Part shown: piece after piece, positions 37,237 through 47,125 of the stretch | Numbering within the stretch: position 1 is the first letter of the stretch | Layout of the letters: the number at the start of each line of letters is the position of its first letter | Assembly (NCBI RefSeq): GCF_000375345.1 | Contig: NZ_AQXD01000002.1 | Coordinates: 293,506 to 357,505 of the forward strand | Direction of reading: 5' to 3' | Length of the DNA: 64,000 nt | DNA from: Wohlfahrtiimonas chitiniclastica DSM 18708 | Lineage (GTDB): Bacteria > Pseudomonadota > Gammaproteobacteria > Cardiobacteriales > Wohlfahrtiimonadaceae | Translations under genes and position numbers: made by a program | The notes under the pieces: generated by a model | Seen by the model: only the letters and a program-made list of their open reading frames with translations | What the model was told of the DNA's origin: nothing | Databases searched by the model: none

Positions 37237-37902
37237 TTACAGAGCGTGATCCATAAAGACCCATGGGGTTTTTTGTTTCATGCGCTCTTCATAAGCTTTG
37301 ATGTCATCTGTGTGTTGAAGGGTCAGACCAATGTCGTCAAAACCATTGAGCAAGCAATATTTACGGAACGCATCCACATCAAAAGTGAACGGTGAGTGTA
37401 ATCCTTTCCCATCGAGTTGACAAATGAGTTGCTGTGATGGCAGATCAATGATGATCTCTAAGCCTTCATGCTGATGAATCAGTTCAATGATTATATCAAC
37501 ATCTTCTGCCGAGAGCACAATCGGTAACACACCATTTTTGAAACAGTTGTTAAAAAAGATGTCTGAATAACTTGGCGCAATGACGGCACGAAAACCGTAA
37601 TCATCCAATGCCCAAACGGCATGCTCACGAGAAGAGCCACAACCAAAGTTTTCACGGGCCACTAAAATGGAGGCGCCTTGATAACGGGCTTGATTGAGTG
37701 AAAAATCAGGATTGATTGGGCGCGTGCTGTTCTCCATGCCTGGCGCGCCAACATCTAAATAGCGCCATTCATCAAATAGATTCACGCCAAAGCCTGAGCG
37801 TTTGATGGATTTTAAAAATTGTTTTGGGATGATGGCATCCGTGTCGATGTTCGGGCGATCGATGGCGACGGCAATGCCTTGATGAGTGGTGAATGGTTTC
37901 AT
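37237..37902 (-). CDS. leuD: 3-isopropylmalate dehydratase small subunit
   Basis: With LeuC, isomerises 2-isopropylmalate to 3-isopropylmalate in leucine synthesis. The 221-aa protein shows the swivel-domain segments [26 protein letters not shown] and the [17 protein letters not shown] block. GGAGAT precedes its ATG, 9 bases after the leuC stop. leuA and leuB are not in this window. Confidence 0.95.
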   Translation of the reverse strand: MKPFTTHQGIAVAIDRPNIDTDAIIPKQFLKSIKRSGFGVNLFDEWRYLDVGAPGMENSTRPINPDFSLNQARYQGASILVARENFGCGSSREHAVWALDDYGFRAVIAPSYSDIFFNNCFKNGVLPIVLSAEDVDIIIELIHQHEGLEIIIDLPSQQLICQLDGKGLHSPFTFDVDAFRKYCLLNGFDDIGLTLQHTDDIKAYEERMKQKTPWVFMDHAL

Positions 37903-37911
37903 GGGATCTCC

Positions 37912-39312
37912 TTATAACGTACGAACATCAACAAAATGGCCAGCAATTGCAGCAGCGGCTGCCATGGCAGGGCTCACTAAATGTGTGCGTCCGCCAGCAC
38001 CTTGACGACCTTCAAAATTGCGGTTAGAGGTCGAAGCGCAGTGTTCGCCAGGATTTAAGCGATCATTATTCATGGCTAAACACATAGAACAACCGGGTTC
38101 GCGCCATTCAAAGCCCGCTTCCGTGAAGATTTTATCTAAGCCTTCGGCTTCCGCTTGTGCTTTGACTAAGCCTGAACCTGGCACAATCATGGCTTGTAAA
38201 ATGTTCGGTGCCACTTTTTTGCCTTTGGCCACAGCCGCCGCTTCACGCAGATCTTCAATGCGCGAGTTGGTGCAAGAACCAATGAATACTTTGGTTAAAG
38301 GAATGGCAGATAATGGCATGTTGGCCGTTAAATCCATGTAGGCCAAAGCTTTTTCCATCCCTGAGCGTTTTACCGGATCATGCTCTTTGGCAGGATCAGG
38401 AATGCACTCATCAATGGCAATGACCATTTCAGGGCTCGTGCCCCAGCTCACTTGCGGTTTGATCTCGTTGGCATTTAAACGCACCACATGATCAAATTGC
38501 GCGCCTTCATCAGAATGTAAGGTATTCCAATAAGCCACCGCTTGATCCCACATCTCGCCTTTTGGTGAGAGCGGACGATTTTTCACAAATTCTAATGTGG
38601 TGTCATCCACAGCCACCATGCCAACGCGCGCGCCGGCTTCAATCGCCATGTTACAAATGGTCATGCGGCCTTCCATCGATAAACTTCGGATGGCAGAGCC
38701 TGAAAATTCAATGGCGTAACCTGTCCCACCTGATGTGCCAATTTCACGGATGATGGCAAGGACGATGTCTTTTGCCGTCACGCCGGCTTGCAATTGCCCT
38801 TCGACAATGATGTTCATGGCTTTAGATTTCTTTTGTACTAAGCAGCATGTTGCCATCACATGTTCCACTTCGCTGGTGCCAATGCCAAAGGCAAGTGCGC
38901 CAAATGCGCCATGGGTTGCTGTGTGAGAGTCGCCACACACCACAGTCATCCCCGGTAATGTGGCGCCTTGTTCAGGGCCCACAACATGGACAATGCCGCG
39001 ACGAATGTCGCCCACTGGAAAATAGGTGACGCCGGCAGCACGAGCATTTTGATCTAAAGTGTCCACCTGTAATTTAGAGATGGGATCATCAATCGTCGTA
39101 AAACCCGGTGTGGTTGGCGTATTGTGATCAGGTGTTGCAATGATGGAGTTTTTACGCCAAAGGTCGCGTCCTGCCAGTCGCAGCCCTTCAAATGCTTGAG
39201 GACTGGTGACTTCATGGATGATGTGTCGATCAATATACAATAAAGCGGTGCCGTCTTCTTCTGTGCGCACAACGTGGGCATCCCACAATTTATCGTAAAG
39301 CGTTTTGGCCAT
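37912..39312 (-). CDS. leuC: 3-isopropylmalate dehydratase large subunit
   Basis: Catalytic [4Fe-4S] subunit of isopropylmalate isomerase, aconitase superfamily. Cluster cysteines are visible in FIGSCTNSR and in CSMCLAMN; the [22 protein letters not shown] start and [27 protein letters not shown] block are typical. 466 aa is normal. First gene of leuCD, divergent from proB across a ~100-base gap that holds a 14-base palindrome. No leader peptide or terminator was found upstream, so no attenuation is evident here. Confidence 0.96.
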   Translation of the reverse strand: MAKTLYDKLWDAHVVRTEEDGTALLYIDRHIIHEVTSPQAFEGLRLAGRDLWRKNSIIATPDHNTPTTPGFTTIDDPISKLQVDTLDQNARAAGVTYFPVGDIRRGIVHVVGPEQGATLPGMTVVCGDSHTATHGAFGALAFGIGTSEVEHVMATCCLVQKKSKAMNIIVEGQLQAGVTAKDIVLAIIREIGTSGGTGYAIEFSGSAIRSLSMEGRMTICNMAIEAGARVGMVAVDDTTLEFVKNRPLSPKGEMWDQAVAYWNTLHSDEGAQFDHVVRLNANEIKPQVSWGTSPEMVIAIDECIPDPAKEHDPVKRSGMEKALAYMDLTANMPLSAIPLTKVFIGSCTNSRIEDLREAAAVAKGKKVAPNILQAMIVPGSGLVKAQAEAEGLDKIFTEAGFEWREPGCSMCLAMNNDRLNPGEHCASTSNRNFEGRQGAGGRTHLVSPAMAAAAAIAGHFVDVRTL

Positions 39313-39377
39313 TTTAAAACTCCCCTAAAATTAAACATCCTGCTATGATAATCTCGTAACAAATCTTATCTTTTTAT

Positions 39378-39391
39378 GCAAATTAATTTGC
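39378..39391. repeat. Perfect palindrome between leuC and proB
   Basis: GCAAATTAATTTGC is a perfect 14-base palindrome in the divergent promoter region. It could be an operator; no regulator was identified. Confidence 0.5.
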
Positions 39392-39412
39392 TCACGAACT
39401 AGACATCATAAT

Positions 39413-40531
39413 ATGAATTGTATGGAAAAAGAAACTCTTTGGGTAATTAAAATTGGCAGCGCCATGATCACCAATGGCGGTGTTGGGATTGACTATTCTT
39501 TGCTCGATGATTATGCATCGCAAATTGCACAATTACAGGCAAAAGGTTATCAGATTGTGGTGGTTTCATCAGGGGCGGTGGCCGCAGGGATGAAGCGTTT
39601 AGGGTGGACATCAAGACCCACAGAGTTAAGTGAGTTGCAAGCGGCGGCAGCTGTTGGGCAAGCAAAACTTGTGGAAGCGTGGCAAATGGCTTTGCAAAAG
39701 CATCAATTGACTGCAGCTCAAGTCTTATTGACTCATGAAGATGCATTGGATCGCACCCGCTATTTAAACATTCGTGCCACCCTTAATGCACTGATCCATC
39801 ACAATGTAGTGCCCATCATCAATGAAAATGACACCGTTTCCTACGATGAGTTTTGCATTGGGGACAATGATACGCTCGGCGCTTTAGTTGCCAACCTCAT
39901 TGAAGCCGATACTTACATCATTTTGACGGATCAACAAGGCTTATATAATAAAGATCCGCGTAAAAATAGTGATGCGAAGCTGCTTCATCATGTGCGTGCG
40001 ATGGATCCATCTTTATTGGACATGGCCAGCCCAGAAGGCGGCAGCTTAGGGAAAGGCGGCATGTACACGAAAGTGAAGGCGGCACAAAAGGCTGCCACAA
40101 GCGGCACGCAAACTTACATTGTGTATGGTAAAGCGGACAACGGTTTGTTGCGTGTGGCCAATCATGAAGAGATCGGCACGCAATTTGAGCCAGAAGATAC
40201 AACCATGGCGGCGAAAAAACGTTGGATTCTCAATCAAGCCCATGTGCTTGGCAGCGTTGTGGTGGACAAAGGGGCAGAAAAAGCCTTGATGGCGCATAAG
40301 AAAAGTTTGTTACCGATTGGCGTCATTGCCGTCAATGGTGAGTTTCAACGCGGGGAGATCATTGCCTGTTTAAATGAGGCGGGTGAAGAATTAGGGCGCG
40401 GTTTATCTACTTATCATTCACAAGAAGTGAAAAAGCTCTTGAAAACGCCATCAAGTGACATCATTAATAAACTTGGTTATGTGATTTCTGAAGAGATTAT
40501 TCATAGAAACAATTGGGTATCCCATCAATAA
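39413..40531 (+). CDS. proB: Glutamate 5-kinase
   Basis: Phosphorylates glutamate at the gamma position, the first step of proline synthesis. Amino acid kinase domain in about residues 1-260 (IKIGSAMITNGG, VVSSGAVAAGMKRL, INENDTVS, LGALVANLIEADTYIILTDQQGLY, GKGGMYTKVKAA), followed by a C-terminal PUA domain (~280-365). 372 aa is the full-length ProB type. Neither the ATG at 39413 nor the one at 39422 has a clear ribosome site; a -10-like CATAAT lies directly ahead. proA is not adjacent. Confidence 0.95.
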   Translation: MNCMEKETLWVIKIGSAMITNGGVGIDYSLLDDYASQIAQLQAKGYQIVVVSSGAVAAGMKRLGWTSRPTELSELQAAAAVGQAKLVEAWQMALQKHQLTAAQVLLTHEDALDRTRYLNIRATLNALIHHNVVPIINENDTVSYDEFCIGDNDTLGALVANLIEADTYIILTDQQGLYNKDPRKNSDAKLLHHVRAMDPSLLDMASPEGGSLGKGGMYTKVKAAQKAATSGTQTYIVYGKADNGLLRVANHEEIGTQFEPEDTTMAAKKRWILNQAHVLGSVVVDKGAEKALMAHKKSLLPIGVIAVNGEFQRGEIIACLNEAGEELGRGLSTYHSQEVKKLLKTPSSDIINKLGYVISEEIIHRNNWVSHQ

Positions 40532-40598
40532 GTTCTTTTTGACGTCAAAATACGTTAAAATGCCCCGTTAATTCATATTTATTATTAGAAGGACAGCC

Positions 40599-43349
40599 AT
40601 GTTTGGTGCGATTGCAAAAAAGATTTTTGGAACCCGAAATGATCGCTTGGTAAAAGAGGCTCAGAAGACTGTTAAAGTAATCAATGCGCTTGAGCCGACA
40701 ATGCAAGCGATGACGGATGAAGAGTTACAACAACAAACCATCAAGTTTCGTGAGCGCATTCAAAATGGCGAGTCTTTAAATAAGCTCTTGCCTGAGGCGT
40801 TTGCCACATTGCGTGAAGCAAGTAGCCGCGTGATGGGCATGCGCCATTATGATGTGCAAATGATCGGCGGGATTGTATTGCATCAAGGCAAAATCGCTGA
40901 AATGCGCACCGGTGAAGGTAAAACATTGGTGGCAACTCTTGCTGTGTATTTAAATGCATTAGAAGGCAAGGGCGTGCACGTTGTGACCGTCAATGATTAC
41001 TTAGCAAAACGTGACGCCGCCTGGATGGGTAAGCTCTATCGTTGGATGGGTTTAAGTGTGGGCGTTGTGGTGTCTGATCAAGCGCCAGATGAGAAGAAAT
41101 CAGCCTATGAAGCGGACATCACTTATTGTACGAACAATGAAATCGGCTTTGATTACCTTCGCGATAACATGAGCTTTGATCCTGAACATAAAGTACAGCG
41201 TCCATTGAACTTTGCGGTGATCGATGAGGTGGATTCCATCTTGATCGATGAAGCGAGAACGCCACTCATCATTTCAGGCCCTGCGGAAGGTTCGGAAGAT
41301 TTATACAAAGCCATCAATGAGATCGTGCCTTATTTGAAAAAAGCCGATGCCAATGGCGACAATGACTTTACGATCAATGAAAAAGATCGCCAAGTGTTAT
41401 TGACAGAAGTGGGCCATGAACATGCTGAAAATTTATTGGTGGAAGCAGGTTTACTCAAAGCAGGTGAAAGCTTATATGATGCCAATAACTTAAAATTGTA
41501 TCATCATTTAGACAGCTGCTTGCGCGCGCATCATTTATTCCGCCGCGATGTGGAGTATTTGATTAAAAACAATGAAATCATCATTGTCGATGAGCACACA
41601 GGCCGCACATTGGCAGGACGTCGCTGGTCAGATGGCTTGCATCAAGCCATTGAAGCAAAAGAGGGCGTGCCGATCAAACCTGAAAATCAAACATTGGCAT
41701 CCATCACGTTCCAGAATTTATTTAGAATTTATAAAAAATTGTCCGGGATGACGGGGACAGCCGATACAGAAGCGCCAGAGCTTTTAGAAATTTATGGCTT
41801 AGAAGTTGTGGTGATTCCAACCAATAAAGTCATTCAGCGTAAAGATTATGGGGATTTAATCTTCTTAACGCAGCGCGAGAAATATGAAGCCATCATTAAA
41901 GACATCGAAGCGTGCTGCGAAGCAGGGCAACCTGTGTTAGTGGGAACGGCGTCTGTTGAAGTGTCAGAATTATTGGCAGAGATGCTCAATGCGCGCGGCA
42001 TTCAGCATGAAGTGTTGAACGCAAAACAGCATGAGCGCGAAGCTTATATTGTGGGTGCAGCTGGTAAACCGGGTGCGGTGACGATTGCCACCAATATGGC
42101 CGGTCGTGGTACGGACATCGTGCTTGGCGGTAACTTTGAGATGGAAATGGAAGCTTATCCGGATGCCACCGCTGCAGAGCGTGCAGCGATGAAGGCAGAA
42201 TGGCAAAAACGCCATGATGATGTGTTATCTAAAGGTGGTTTACACATCATCGGGACAGAGCGCCATGAATCCCGCCGCATTGACAATCAGTTGCGTGGCC
42301 GTGCGGGTCGTCAAGGGGATGTGGGCTCATCACGTTTTTATCTTTCATTAGAAGATAACTTGATGCGCATCTTCACTTCGCCTTCAGCTTACAACATGAT
42401 GAAAAAGCTTGGCATGGGCGATGGCATTCCGTTAGAACATAAATGGATCAGCCGCTCGATTGAAAATGCTCAGCGCAAAGTGGAAGGTCATAACTTTGAG
42501 ATTCGTAAGAACTTATTGCAATATGACAACGTGGCCAATGATCAACGTAAAGTGATCTATCAGCAGCGCGATGACATTTTAGCGGCATCGGATGTGGGTC
42601 CTGCCATTGATGCAATTCGTGAAACAGTGTTCCGTGAGCTTGTGGCTAAACACATTCCGCCACAATCATTCCCTGAACAGTGGGATATGGAAGGCTTAGA
42701 GGCAAAATTGTCTCGTGACTTTATGATGGATGTGAAGCTTGAAGATTGGCTCAAAGAGGATGACACGCTTGATTATGAAGGTGTGGTCGCACGCTTAATT
42801 GAGATGAATCAAAAAGCATATCGCAATAAGCAATACATCACATTGCCTGATACGGGCGAAGAGATCTCCATTGTGGATCAAGAGAACTTCAAAGCCTTTG
42901 AGAAAAATGTGTTGTTACAGTTATTAGATCGCAACTGGAAAGATCATTTAGCGGCGATGGATTATTTACGCCAAGGCATTCAATTGCGTGCCTATGCACA
43001 AAAACGTCCTGAGCAAGAATATAAGCGCGAAGCCTTTGAAATGTTTGAGATGATGCTTGATCGCATTTACTATGAAACGATTGGTTTCTTGAGCCGTTTG
43101 ACGATCGAGTTGCCAAAAGTGACAGAAGAAGATGCCAAAACCATTGAAGCTTTGCAAAATTCAGATGAAGAAACAGAAGTATTGATGCAACGTTCATTCA
43201 GTGATGCCGGTGTTTCTAATGAGGTTCAAGCGCCAGAGCAAAATAACGTGATGGATGCGTTAGGTTTAGACTTCAGCGCCGTTGGCCGCAATGATGAATG
43301 TCCATGCGGTTCTGGTAAAAAGTATAAGCATTGCCACGGTAAAATCTAA
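40599..43349 (+). CDS. secA: Preprotein translocase ATPase SecA
   Basis: Motor ATPase driving Sec-dependent protein export through SecYEG. The 916-aa protein has the nucleotide-binding core (MRTGEGKTLVATL Walker A, VIDEVDSILIDEARTPLIISG Walker B), the preprotein-binding domain, the second helicase lobe (TNMAGRGTDIVLGGN), helical scaffold, and a C-terminal zinc-binding SecB site with CPCGSGKKYKHCHG. AAGGA lies upstream. No secM arrest-peptide gene precedes it; the 67-base gap from proB holds only a promoter-sized stretch. Confidence 0.97.
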   Translation: MFGAIAKKIFGTRNDRLVKEAQKTVKVINALEPTMQAMTDEELQQQTIKFRERIQNGESLNKLLPEAFATLREASSRVMGMRHYDVQMIGGIVLHQGKIAEMRTGEGKTLVATLAVYLNALEGKGVHVVTVNDYLAKRDAAWMGKLYRWMGLSVGVVVSDQAPDEKKSAYEADITYCTNNEIGFDYLRDNMSFDPEHKVQRPLNFAVIDEVDSILIDEARTPLIISGPAEGSEDLYKAINEIVPYLKKADANGDNDFTINEKDRQVLLTEVGHEHAENLLVEAGLLKAGESLYDANNLKLYHHLDSCLRAHHLFRRDVEYLIKNNEIIIVDEHTGRTLAGRRWSDGLHQAIEAKEGVPIKPENQTLASITFQNLFRIYKKLSGMTGTADTEAPELLEIYGLEVVVIPTNKVIQRKDYGDLIFLTQREKYEAIIKDIEACCEAGQPVLVGTASVEVSELLAEMLNARGIQHEVLNAKQHEREAYIVGAAGKPGAVTIATNMAGRGTDIVLGGNFEMEMEAYPDATAAERAAMKAEWQKRHDDVLSKGGLHIIGTERHESRRIDNQLRGRAGRQGDVGSSRFYLSLEDNLMRIFTSPSAYNMMKKLGMGDGIPLEHKWISRSIENAQRKVEGHNFEIRKNLLQYDNVANDQRKVIYQQRDDILAASDVGPAIDAIRETVFRELVAKHIPPQSFPEQWDMEGLEAKLSRDFMMDVKLEDWLKEDDTLDYEGVVARLIEMNQKAYRNKQYITLPDTGEEISIVDQENFKAFEKNVLLQLLDRNWKDHLAAMDYLRQGIQLRAYAQKRPEQEYKREAFEMFEMMLDRIYYETIGFLSRLTIELPKVTEEDAKTIEALQNSDEETEVLMQRSFSDAGVSNEVQAPEQNNVMDALGLDFSAVGRNDECPCGSGKKYKHCHGKI

Positions 43350-43365
43350 TTGGTCAAATGATTGA

Positions 43366-43392
43366 AAAATCCCGCATTTTGCGGGATTTTTT
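43366..43392 (+). terminator. Intrinsic terminator of secA
   Basis: AAAATCCCGC and GCGGGATTTT form a 10-bp stem with loop ATTTT and a following T run. Confidence 0.9.
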
Positions 43393-43416
43393 ATGGCTTG
43401 CATAAATGGCAGACAA

Positions 43417-43444
43417 TAAAAAAGCCCTTGAAAAAGGGCTTTTG
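43417..43444 (-). terminator. Intrinsic terminator of rpsT
   Basis: On the minus strand AAAAGCCCTT and AAGGGCTTTT flank a short loop, followed by T. It starts 14 bases after the rpsT stop. Confidence 0.88.
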
Positions 43445-43457
43445 AATGCATTTCGAA

Positions 43458-43724
43458 TTAAGCAGCGATTGCTTTGATTCGTGCGTTCAAACGGCTCACT
43501 AAACGAGCTGTTGTTTTCTTATGAAATAAGCCTTTGTTAGAAGCGCGATCTAAAACGCCTTGTGCTTTTTTCAATGCATCTTGAGCAGCAGTGACGTTAT
43601 TTTCTTGGATCGCTTTCAATACTTTCTTAACATAAGTACGAGTCATTGAACGATATGAAGCATTTGCTAAACGGCTTTTTTCCGCTTGGCGTACGCGTTT
43701 TTTTGCTTGAGCTGAGTTTGCCAA
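43458..43724 (-). CDS. rpsT: 30S ribosomal protein S20
   Basis: Small-subunit protein binding 16S rRNA. The 88-aa, lysine/arginine-rich product begins MANSAQAKKRVRQAEKSRL and ends with FHKKTTARLVSRLNARIKA, both family blocks. Monocistronic between two terminators. The 178-base gap upstream holds the promoter and the metQ terminator. Confidence 0.97.
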   Translation of the reverse strand: MANSAQAKKRVRQAEKSRLANASYRSMTRTYVKKVLKAIQENNVTAAQDALKKAQGVLDRASNKGLFHKKTTARLVSRLNARIKAIAA

Positions 43725-43840
43725 AGGTATTCTCCAAATATAACCAATAGTTTAAACAATATAAGACGCAACATTATCTTGTTTTTCCAAGCAAAAGTCA
43801 ATCATGCTTCGGATTAAAACAGCGGACAACGTGGCTCAAT

Positions 43841-43866
43841 GAAAAAAAAGAGCTGCGAGCAGCTCT
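43841..43866 (-). terminator. Intrinsic terminator of metNIQ
   Basis: On the minus strand AGAGCTGC and GCAGCTCT pair around TC and are followed by eight T. It lies 37 bases after the metQ stop. Confidence 0.92.
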
Positions 43867-43902
43867 CTTATTGTGGATCATTATAGCGCATATTCTGCAA
43901 AA

Positions 43903-44676
43903 TTAGAATGCAGGTAAAATACTGCCTTCATATTTTGTTTCGATGAATTGTTTCATCTCATCAGAGTGAAGAATCTTCATGAGTTCTTTGACATTCTCTT
44001 TCTCATTGTTGCCATCTTTGACCACAACGATGTTCACATAAGGTGAGTTTTTGTCTTCAATGATCAAAGCATCTTTCACTGGATTTAAATCCGCATCTAA
44101 CGCAAAGTTAGTGTTGATGAGGGCTAAATCCACTTCATCGATGGTGCGGGCAAGCATTGGCGCTTCAAGCTCTACAAACGACAAGTTTTTAGGATTCTCT
44201 TTGATGTCTTGAATCGTGGCTAAAATGTTTGTCGGATCTGTCAATGTGATCACGCCATTGTTGTGCAATAAGATCAAAGCACGACCGCCGTTGGTGGGAT
44301 CATTTGGAATGGCGACTTTACCATTTTGTGGCAAGTCTTTCACATCTTTGATCTTTTTAGAGTAGCCGCCTAAAGGTTCTAAATGCACGCCGCCCACAGA
44401 CACCAATGTCATGTCGTTGGCTTTGTTAAATTCATCTAAATAGGGTTGATGTTGCATGAAGTTTGCATCGACTTCGCCTTCGTTGAGCATGATGTTAGGT
44501 AACACATAATCGGTGACCACAACCACGTCAATGTTGAAATCTTTAGGGGCAAGTGTTTGCGCGTGTTCTAAAATTTCAGCATGTGGCACAGGAGATGCTG
44601 CCACTTTGATGGTTTCATTGGCATTGGCAAAAAATGGCAATGCAGAAATGAGAAGCGCTGTTGCAAATTTCTTCAT
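43903..44676 (-). CDS. metQ: MetQ/NlpA-family methionine-binding protein (no lipobox)
   Basis: Substrate-binding component of the MetNIQ D/L-methionine importer. The 257-aa protein has VAASPVPHAEIL, NEGEVDANFMQHQPYLDEF and NDPTNGGRALILL, the MetQ ligand-pocket blocks. The signal peptide (residues 1-20, ending FFANA) suits signal peptidase I: there is no lipobox and no cysteine anywhere in the protein, whereas E. coli MetQ is a lipoprotein. It may therefore be a free periplasmic binder. Last gene of metN-metI-metQ. Confidence 0.93.
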   Translation of the reverse strand: MKKFATALLISALPFFANANETIKVAASPVPHAEILEHAQTLAPKDFNIDVVVVTDYVLPNIMLNEGEVDANFMQHQPYLDEFNKANDMTLVSVGGVHLEPLGGYSKKIKDVKDLPQNGKVAIPNDPTNGGRALILLHNNGVITLTDPTNILATIQDIKENPKNLSFVELEAPMLARTIDEVDLALINTNFALDADLNPVKDALIIEDKNSPYVNIVVVKDGNNEKENVKELMKILHSDEMKQFIETKYEGSILPAF

Positions 44677-44707
44677 GAATAAACTCCTAAATATTGGATG
44701 GCAATTG

Positions 44708-45445
44708 TTATTTTCGTGTGAGGCGACGCATGAATGTATCCCCCACTAATTGAATAGTTTGCGCGATAATAATGATAATTACAATCACAAAATTGGTAAT
44801 TTCAGGTTGATTGCGATGGAAGCCAAAACGGGTGGCTAAATCACCGAGTCCGCCTGCACCAACAACGCCTGCCATTGCTGTAAAGGAAAGTAGAAGAATC
44901 CCTGTAATGGTTGCCCCTGCAATCAAGCTTGGGCGTGCTTCACGCAATAAGATAGAAAAAATGATCTTATGCATCGGTGTGCCCATACTGACGGCAGCTT
45001 CTATGATGCCGCGATCCACTTCACGAAGGGCTGTTTCTACCAATTTGGCAAAAAATGGAATCGCGCCAATGGTTAAGGGCACAATTGCACCTTTGACCCC
45101 GAAGGAGGTGCCCACAATATTTTTCGTGTAGGGCAATAGATAAATGATCAAAATCAAAAAGGGAATGGAGCGCAAAATATTGGTGAAGATCGATAAAATC
45201 GGATACACCACACGATTTTGCATCAATTGTTTTGGGCTGGTGAGGTATAAAATTACCCCAAGCATGATGCCAAAAATGGTGGTCAATGCCCAAGAGGCGG
45301 AGAGCATTTGCAAGGTGGCTTCGGTGCCTTCCCAGAGCATGCTCACTTTCACTTTAGGAAAATAGGGCGTGATGAATTCTTGAAGAGCATTCGCTGCCCA
45401 TACTTTGAAATCTGTGTACAGAGAGGTTTCGATGAGATTTGACAT
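44708..45445 (-). CDS. metI: Methionine ABC transporter permease MetI
   Basis: A 245-aa inner-membrane permease of MetNIQ with five to six membrane segments. It is longer than E. coli MetI (217 aa), with ~30 extra N-terminal residues. NILRSIPFLILII, GAIPFFAKLVETALREVDRGIIEAA (EAA loop contacting MetN) and VGAGGLGDLATRFGF are conserved. It starts 3 bases after the metN stop. Substrate specificity follows from family and the adjacent metQ. Confidence 0.93.
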   Translation of the reverse strand: MSNLIETSLYTDFKVWAANALQEFITPYFPKVKVSMLWEGTEATLQMLSASWALTTIFGIMLGVILYLTSPKQLMQNRVVYPILSIFTNILRSIPFLILIIYLLPYTKNIVGTSFGVKGAIVPLTIGAIPFFAKLVETALREVDRGIIEAAVSMGTPMHKIIFSILLREARPSLIAGATITGILLLSFTAMAGVVGAGGLGDLATRFGFHRNQPEITNFVIVIIIIIAQTIQLVGDTFMRRLTRK

Positions 45446-45448
45446 AGT

Positions 45449-46477
45449 TTATAAAGTGACCGCTAATGTGTGAATGTTTTTCGCTGCAAATTCTTCTAAG
45501 GCGCGCTGCTGAACCTCAGCACTGCCATTTAAGGCCACGAGCAATTGACCATATGGCAAATCACGAATGTAGCTGATGTTGCCAGAAAGGATTGAGAAAT
45601 GCACGCCGGTGGATTTGATGATGTCACTTAAATGTGGGTGATAAGAATCTTCCCCTGAATAAGTGATTTGATAAAGGTTTGCCCCTTTCATTGGGCTATT
45701 TTTCAAATGAACTTTAAGCTCAGCATAATGGCTATTGTCTAAAATAAACTCTTTGGTCACTTCGTGTTGAGGGTTTAAAAACACCTCTTCAACTGCGCCG
45801 CATTCCACAATTTGACTGGCATGAATGACGCCCACTTTATGGCAGATTTTACGGATCACTTCCATTTCATGGGTGATGAGCACAATGGTTAAACCGAGCT
45901 TTTGATTGATTTCGCGTAGGAGCTCTAAAATGGACTGTGTGGTTTGTGGATCAAGGGCAGAGGTGGCTTCATCACACAATAGGACTTTTGGCTTATTAGC
46001 GAGGGCTCTAGCGATCCCTACGCGCTGTTTTTGTCCGCCAGAGAGTTGCGCGGGGTATTTTTTGGCATGTTCTGTTAAACCCACCAATTCTAGCAATTCG
46101 TTGACGCGGGCATTGATCTCAGATTTCGACATTTTCTCTAAGCGAAGCGGAAAAGCAATGTTGTCAAAAATGGTTTGGCTAGAGAAAAGATTAAAGTGCT
46201 GGAAAATCATACCGATTTTGCGGCGTTCATGCATCAATTCTCGTTTACTTAAGGTGGTTAAATCCACTTGATCTAAAATGACGTGGCCACTTGAAGGCTT
46301 TTCCAATAAGTTAAGGCAGCGAATCAATGTACTTTTGCCGGCGCCAGAGTGCCCGATGACACCGAAGATTTCGCCGGCTTCAATGGTCAAAGAGATGTCT
46401 GAGAGGGCAATGATGTCGCCTTTCGCAGTCGGATAGGATTTTGAAATATGGTCTAATGTGATCACGGATAGAATCAT
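45449..46477 (-). CDS. metN: Methionine ABC transporter ATP-binding protein MetN
   Basis: A 342-aa ABC ATPase. Walker A is GHSGAGKST, the signature is LSGGQKQR, Walker B is VLLCDEATSALDP and the switch His is ITHEME. The C-terminal ~80 residues form the NIL regulatory domain, where methionine binding inhibits transport. The ATG at 46477 is used; a GTG at 46465 (giving MITLDHISKSYP) is also plausible because neither has a clear ribosome site. No convincing MetJ box or SAM riboswitch was found upstream. Confidence 0.94.
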   Translation of the reverse strand: MILSVITLDHISKSYPTAKGDIIALSDISLTIEAGEIFGVIGHSGAGKSTLIRCLNLLEKPSSGHVILDQVDLTTLSKRELMHERRKIGMIFQHFNLFSSQTIFDNIAFPLRLEKMSKSEINARVNELLELVGLTEHAKKYPAQLSGGQKQRVGIARALANKPKVLLCDEATSALDPQTTQSILELLREINQKLGLTIVLITHEMEVIRKICHKVGVIHASQIVECGAVEEVFLNPQHEVTKEFILDNSHYAELKVHLKNSPMKGANLYQITYSGEDSYHPHLSDIIKSTGVHFSILSGNISYIRDLPYGQLLVALNGSAEVQQRALEEFAAKNIHTLAVTL

Positions 46478-46552
46478 CTACAGTCTAAAAAGATACCGCA
46501 CAATCTAGCATAATACGGCGTTAATTTGAAGATGAGACGATTTTCCGGCAAT

Positions 46553-46576
46553 AAAAAAGCAACCCAAGGGTTGCTT
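46553..46576 (-). terminator. Intrinsic terminator of rpmB-rpmG
   Basis: On the minus strand AAAAGCAACCC and GGGTTGCTTTT pair around a two-base loop, followed by T. It separates the ribosomal genes from metN. Confidence 0.9.
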
Positions 46577-46600
46577 TTGTGTGTTTTTAAACAAGTAAAC

Positions 46601-46768
46601 TTATTTAATACGTGCTTCTTTGTATAAAACGTGTTTACGAACAACTGGATCATATTTCATGAACTCTAATTTTTCAGGAGTTGTTCTTTTGTTTTTAGTT
46701 GTAGTGTAAAAATGACCAGTTTCAGCCGTTGACACTAATTTGATTTTTTCTCTGATACCTTTTGCCAT
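46601..46768 (-). CDS. rpmG: 50S ribosomal protein L33
   Basis: A 55-residue large-subunit protein, read directly from the minus strand because it is short. It begins [14 protein letters not shown], continues through [17 protein letters not shown] and ends [10 protein letters not shown], nearly the enterobacterial sequence. No zinc cysteines, so it is the C-minus type. It starts 11 bases after the rpmB stop, forming the standard rpmBG pair. A ribosome site AGGAGC precedes the ATG. Confidence 0.97.
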   Translation of the reverse strand: MAKGIREKIKLVSTAETGHFYTTTKNKRTTPEKLEFMKYDPVVRKHVLYKEARIK

Positions 46769-46779
46769 GATAAAGCTCC

Positions 46780-47016
46780 TTAGATTTTCTCACCACGTGC
46801 ACGCATATCTTTAAGAACAGCATCGATGCCTTTTTTATCGATAGTTCTTAAACCAGCAGATGTTACGCGTAATGTTACAAAGCGCTGTTCGCTTTCTACC
46901 CAAATACGATGTGAGTGAAGATTTGGTAAAAAACGACGGCGAGTTTTATTGTTTGCGTGAGAAACGTTGTTCCCAACAGCAGGTGCTTTACCAGTGACTT
47001 GACAAACTTTACTCAT
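46780..47016 (-). CDS. rpmB: 50S ribosomal protein L28
   Basis: A 78-aa large-subunit protein starting [20 protein letters not shown] and including [16 protein letters not shown]. Normal length. First gene of rpmB-rpmG. The 109-base gap to pilT upstream holds the promoter region. Confidence 0.97.
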   Translation of the reverse strand: MSKVCQVTGKAPAVGNNVSHANNKTRRRFLPNLHSHRIWVESEQRFVTLRVTSAGLRTIDKKGIDAVLKDMRARGEKI

Positions 47017-47125
47017 AATTAAAATAACCTATTTCAATAAATTAAATTCTTTGAGGAACGCAAAGACGGCCCTTAAAAACAGACACGTCATTATACGTAT
47101 TTCAAAAAAATATGCAATACACTGA

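Noticed and set aside
40532..40598. Possible secM-like arrest peptide before secA
   Set aside because: The gap is only 67 bases and no ORF with an arrest-type C-terminus is present.
46478..46552. MetJ box or SAM riboswitch before metN
   Set aside because: Only a partial AGAC-type match was seen; no tandem AGACGTCT repeats and no SAM aptamer core.
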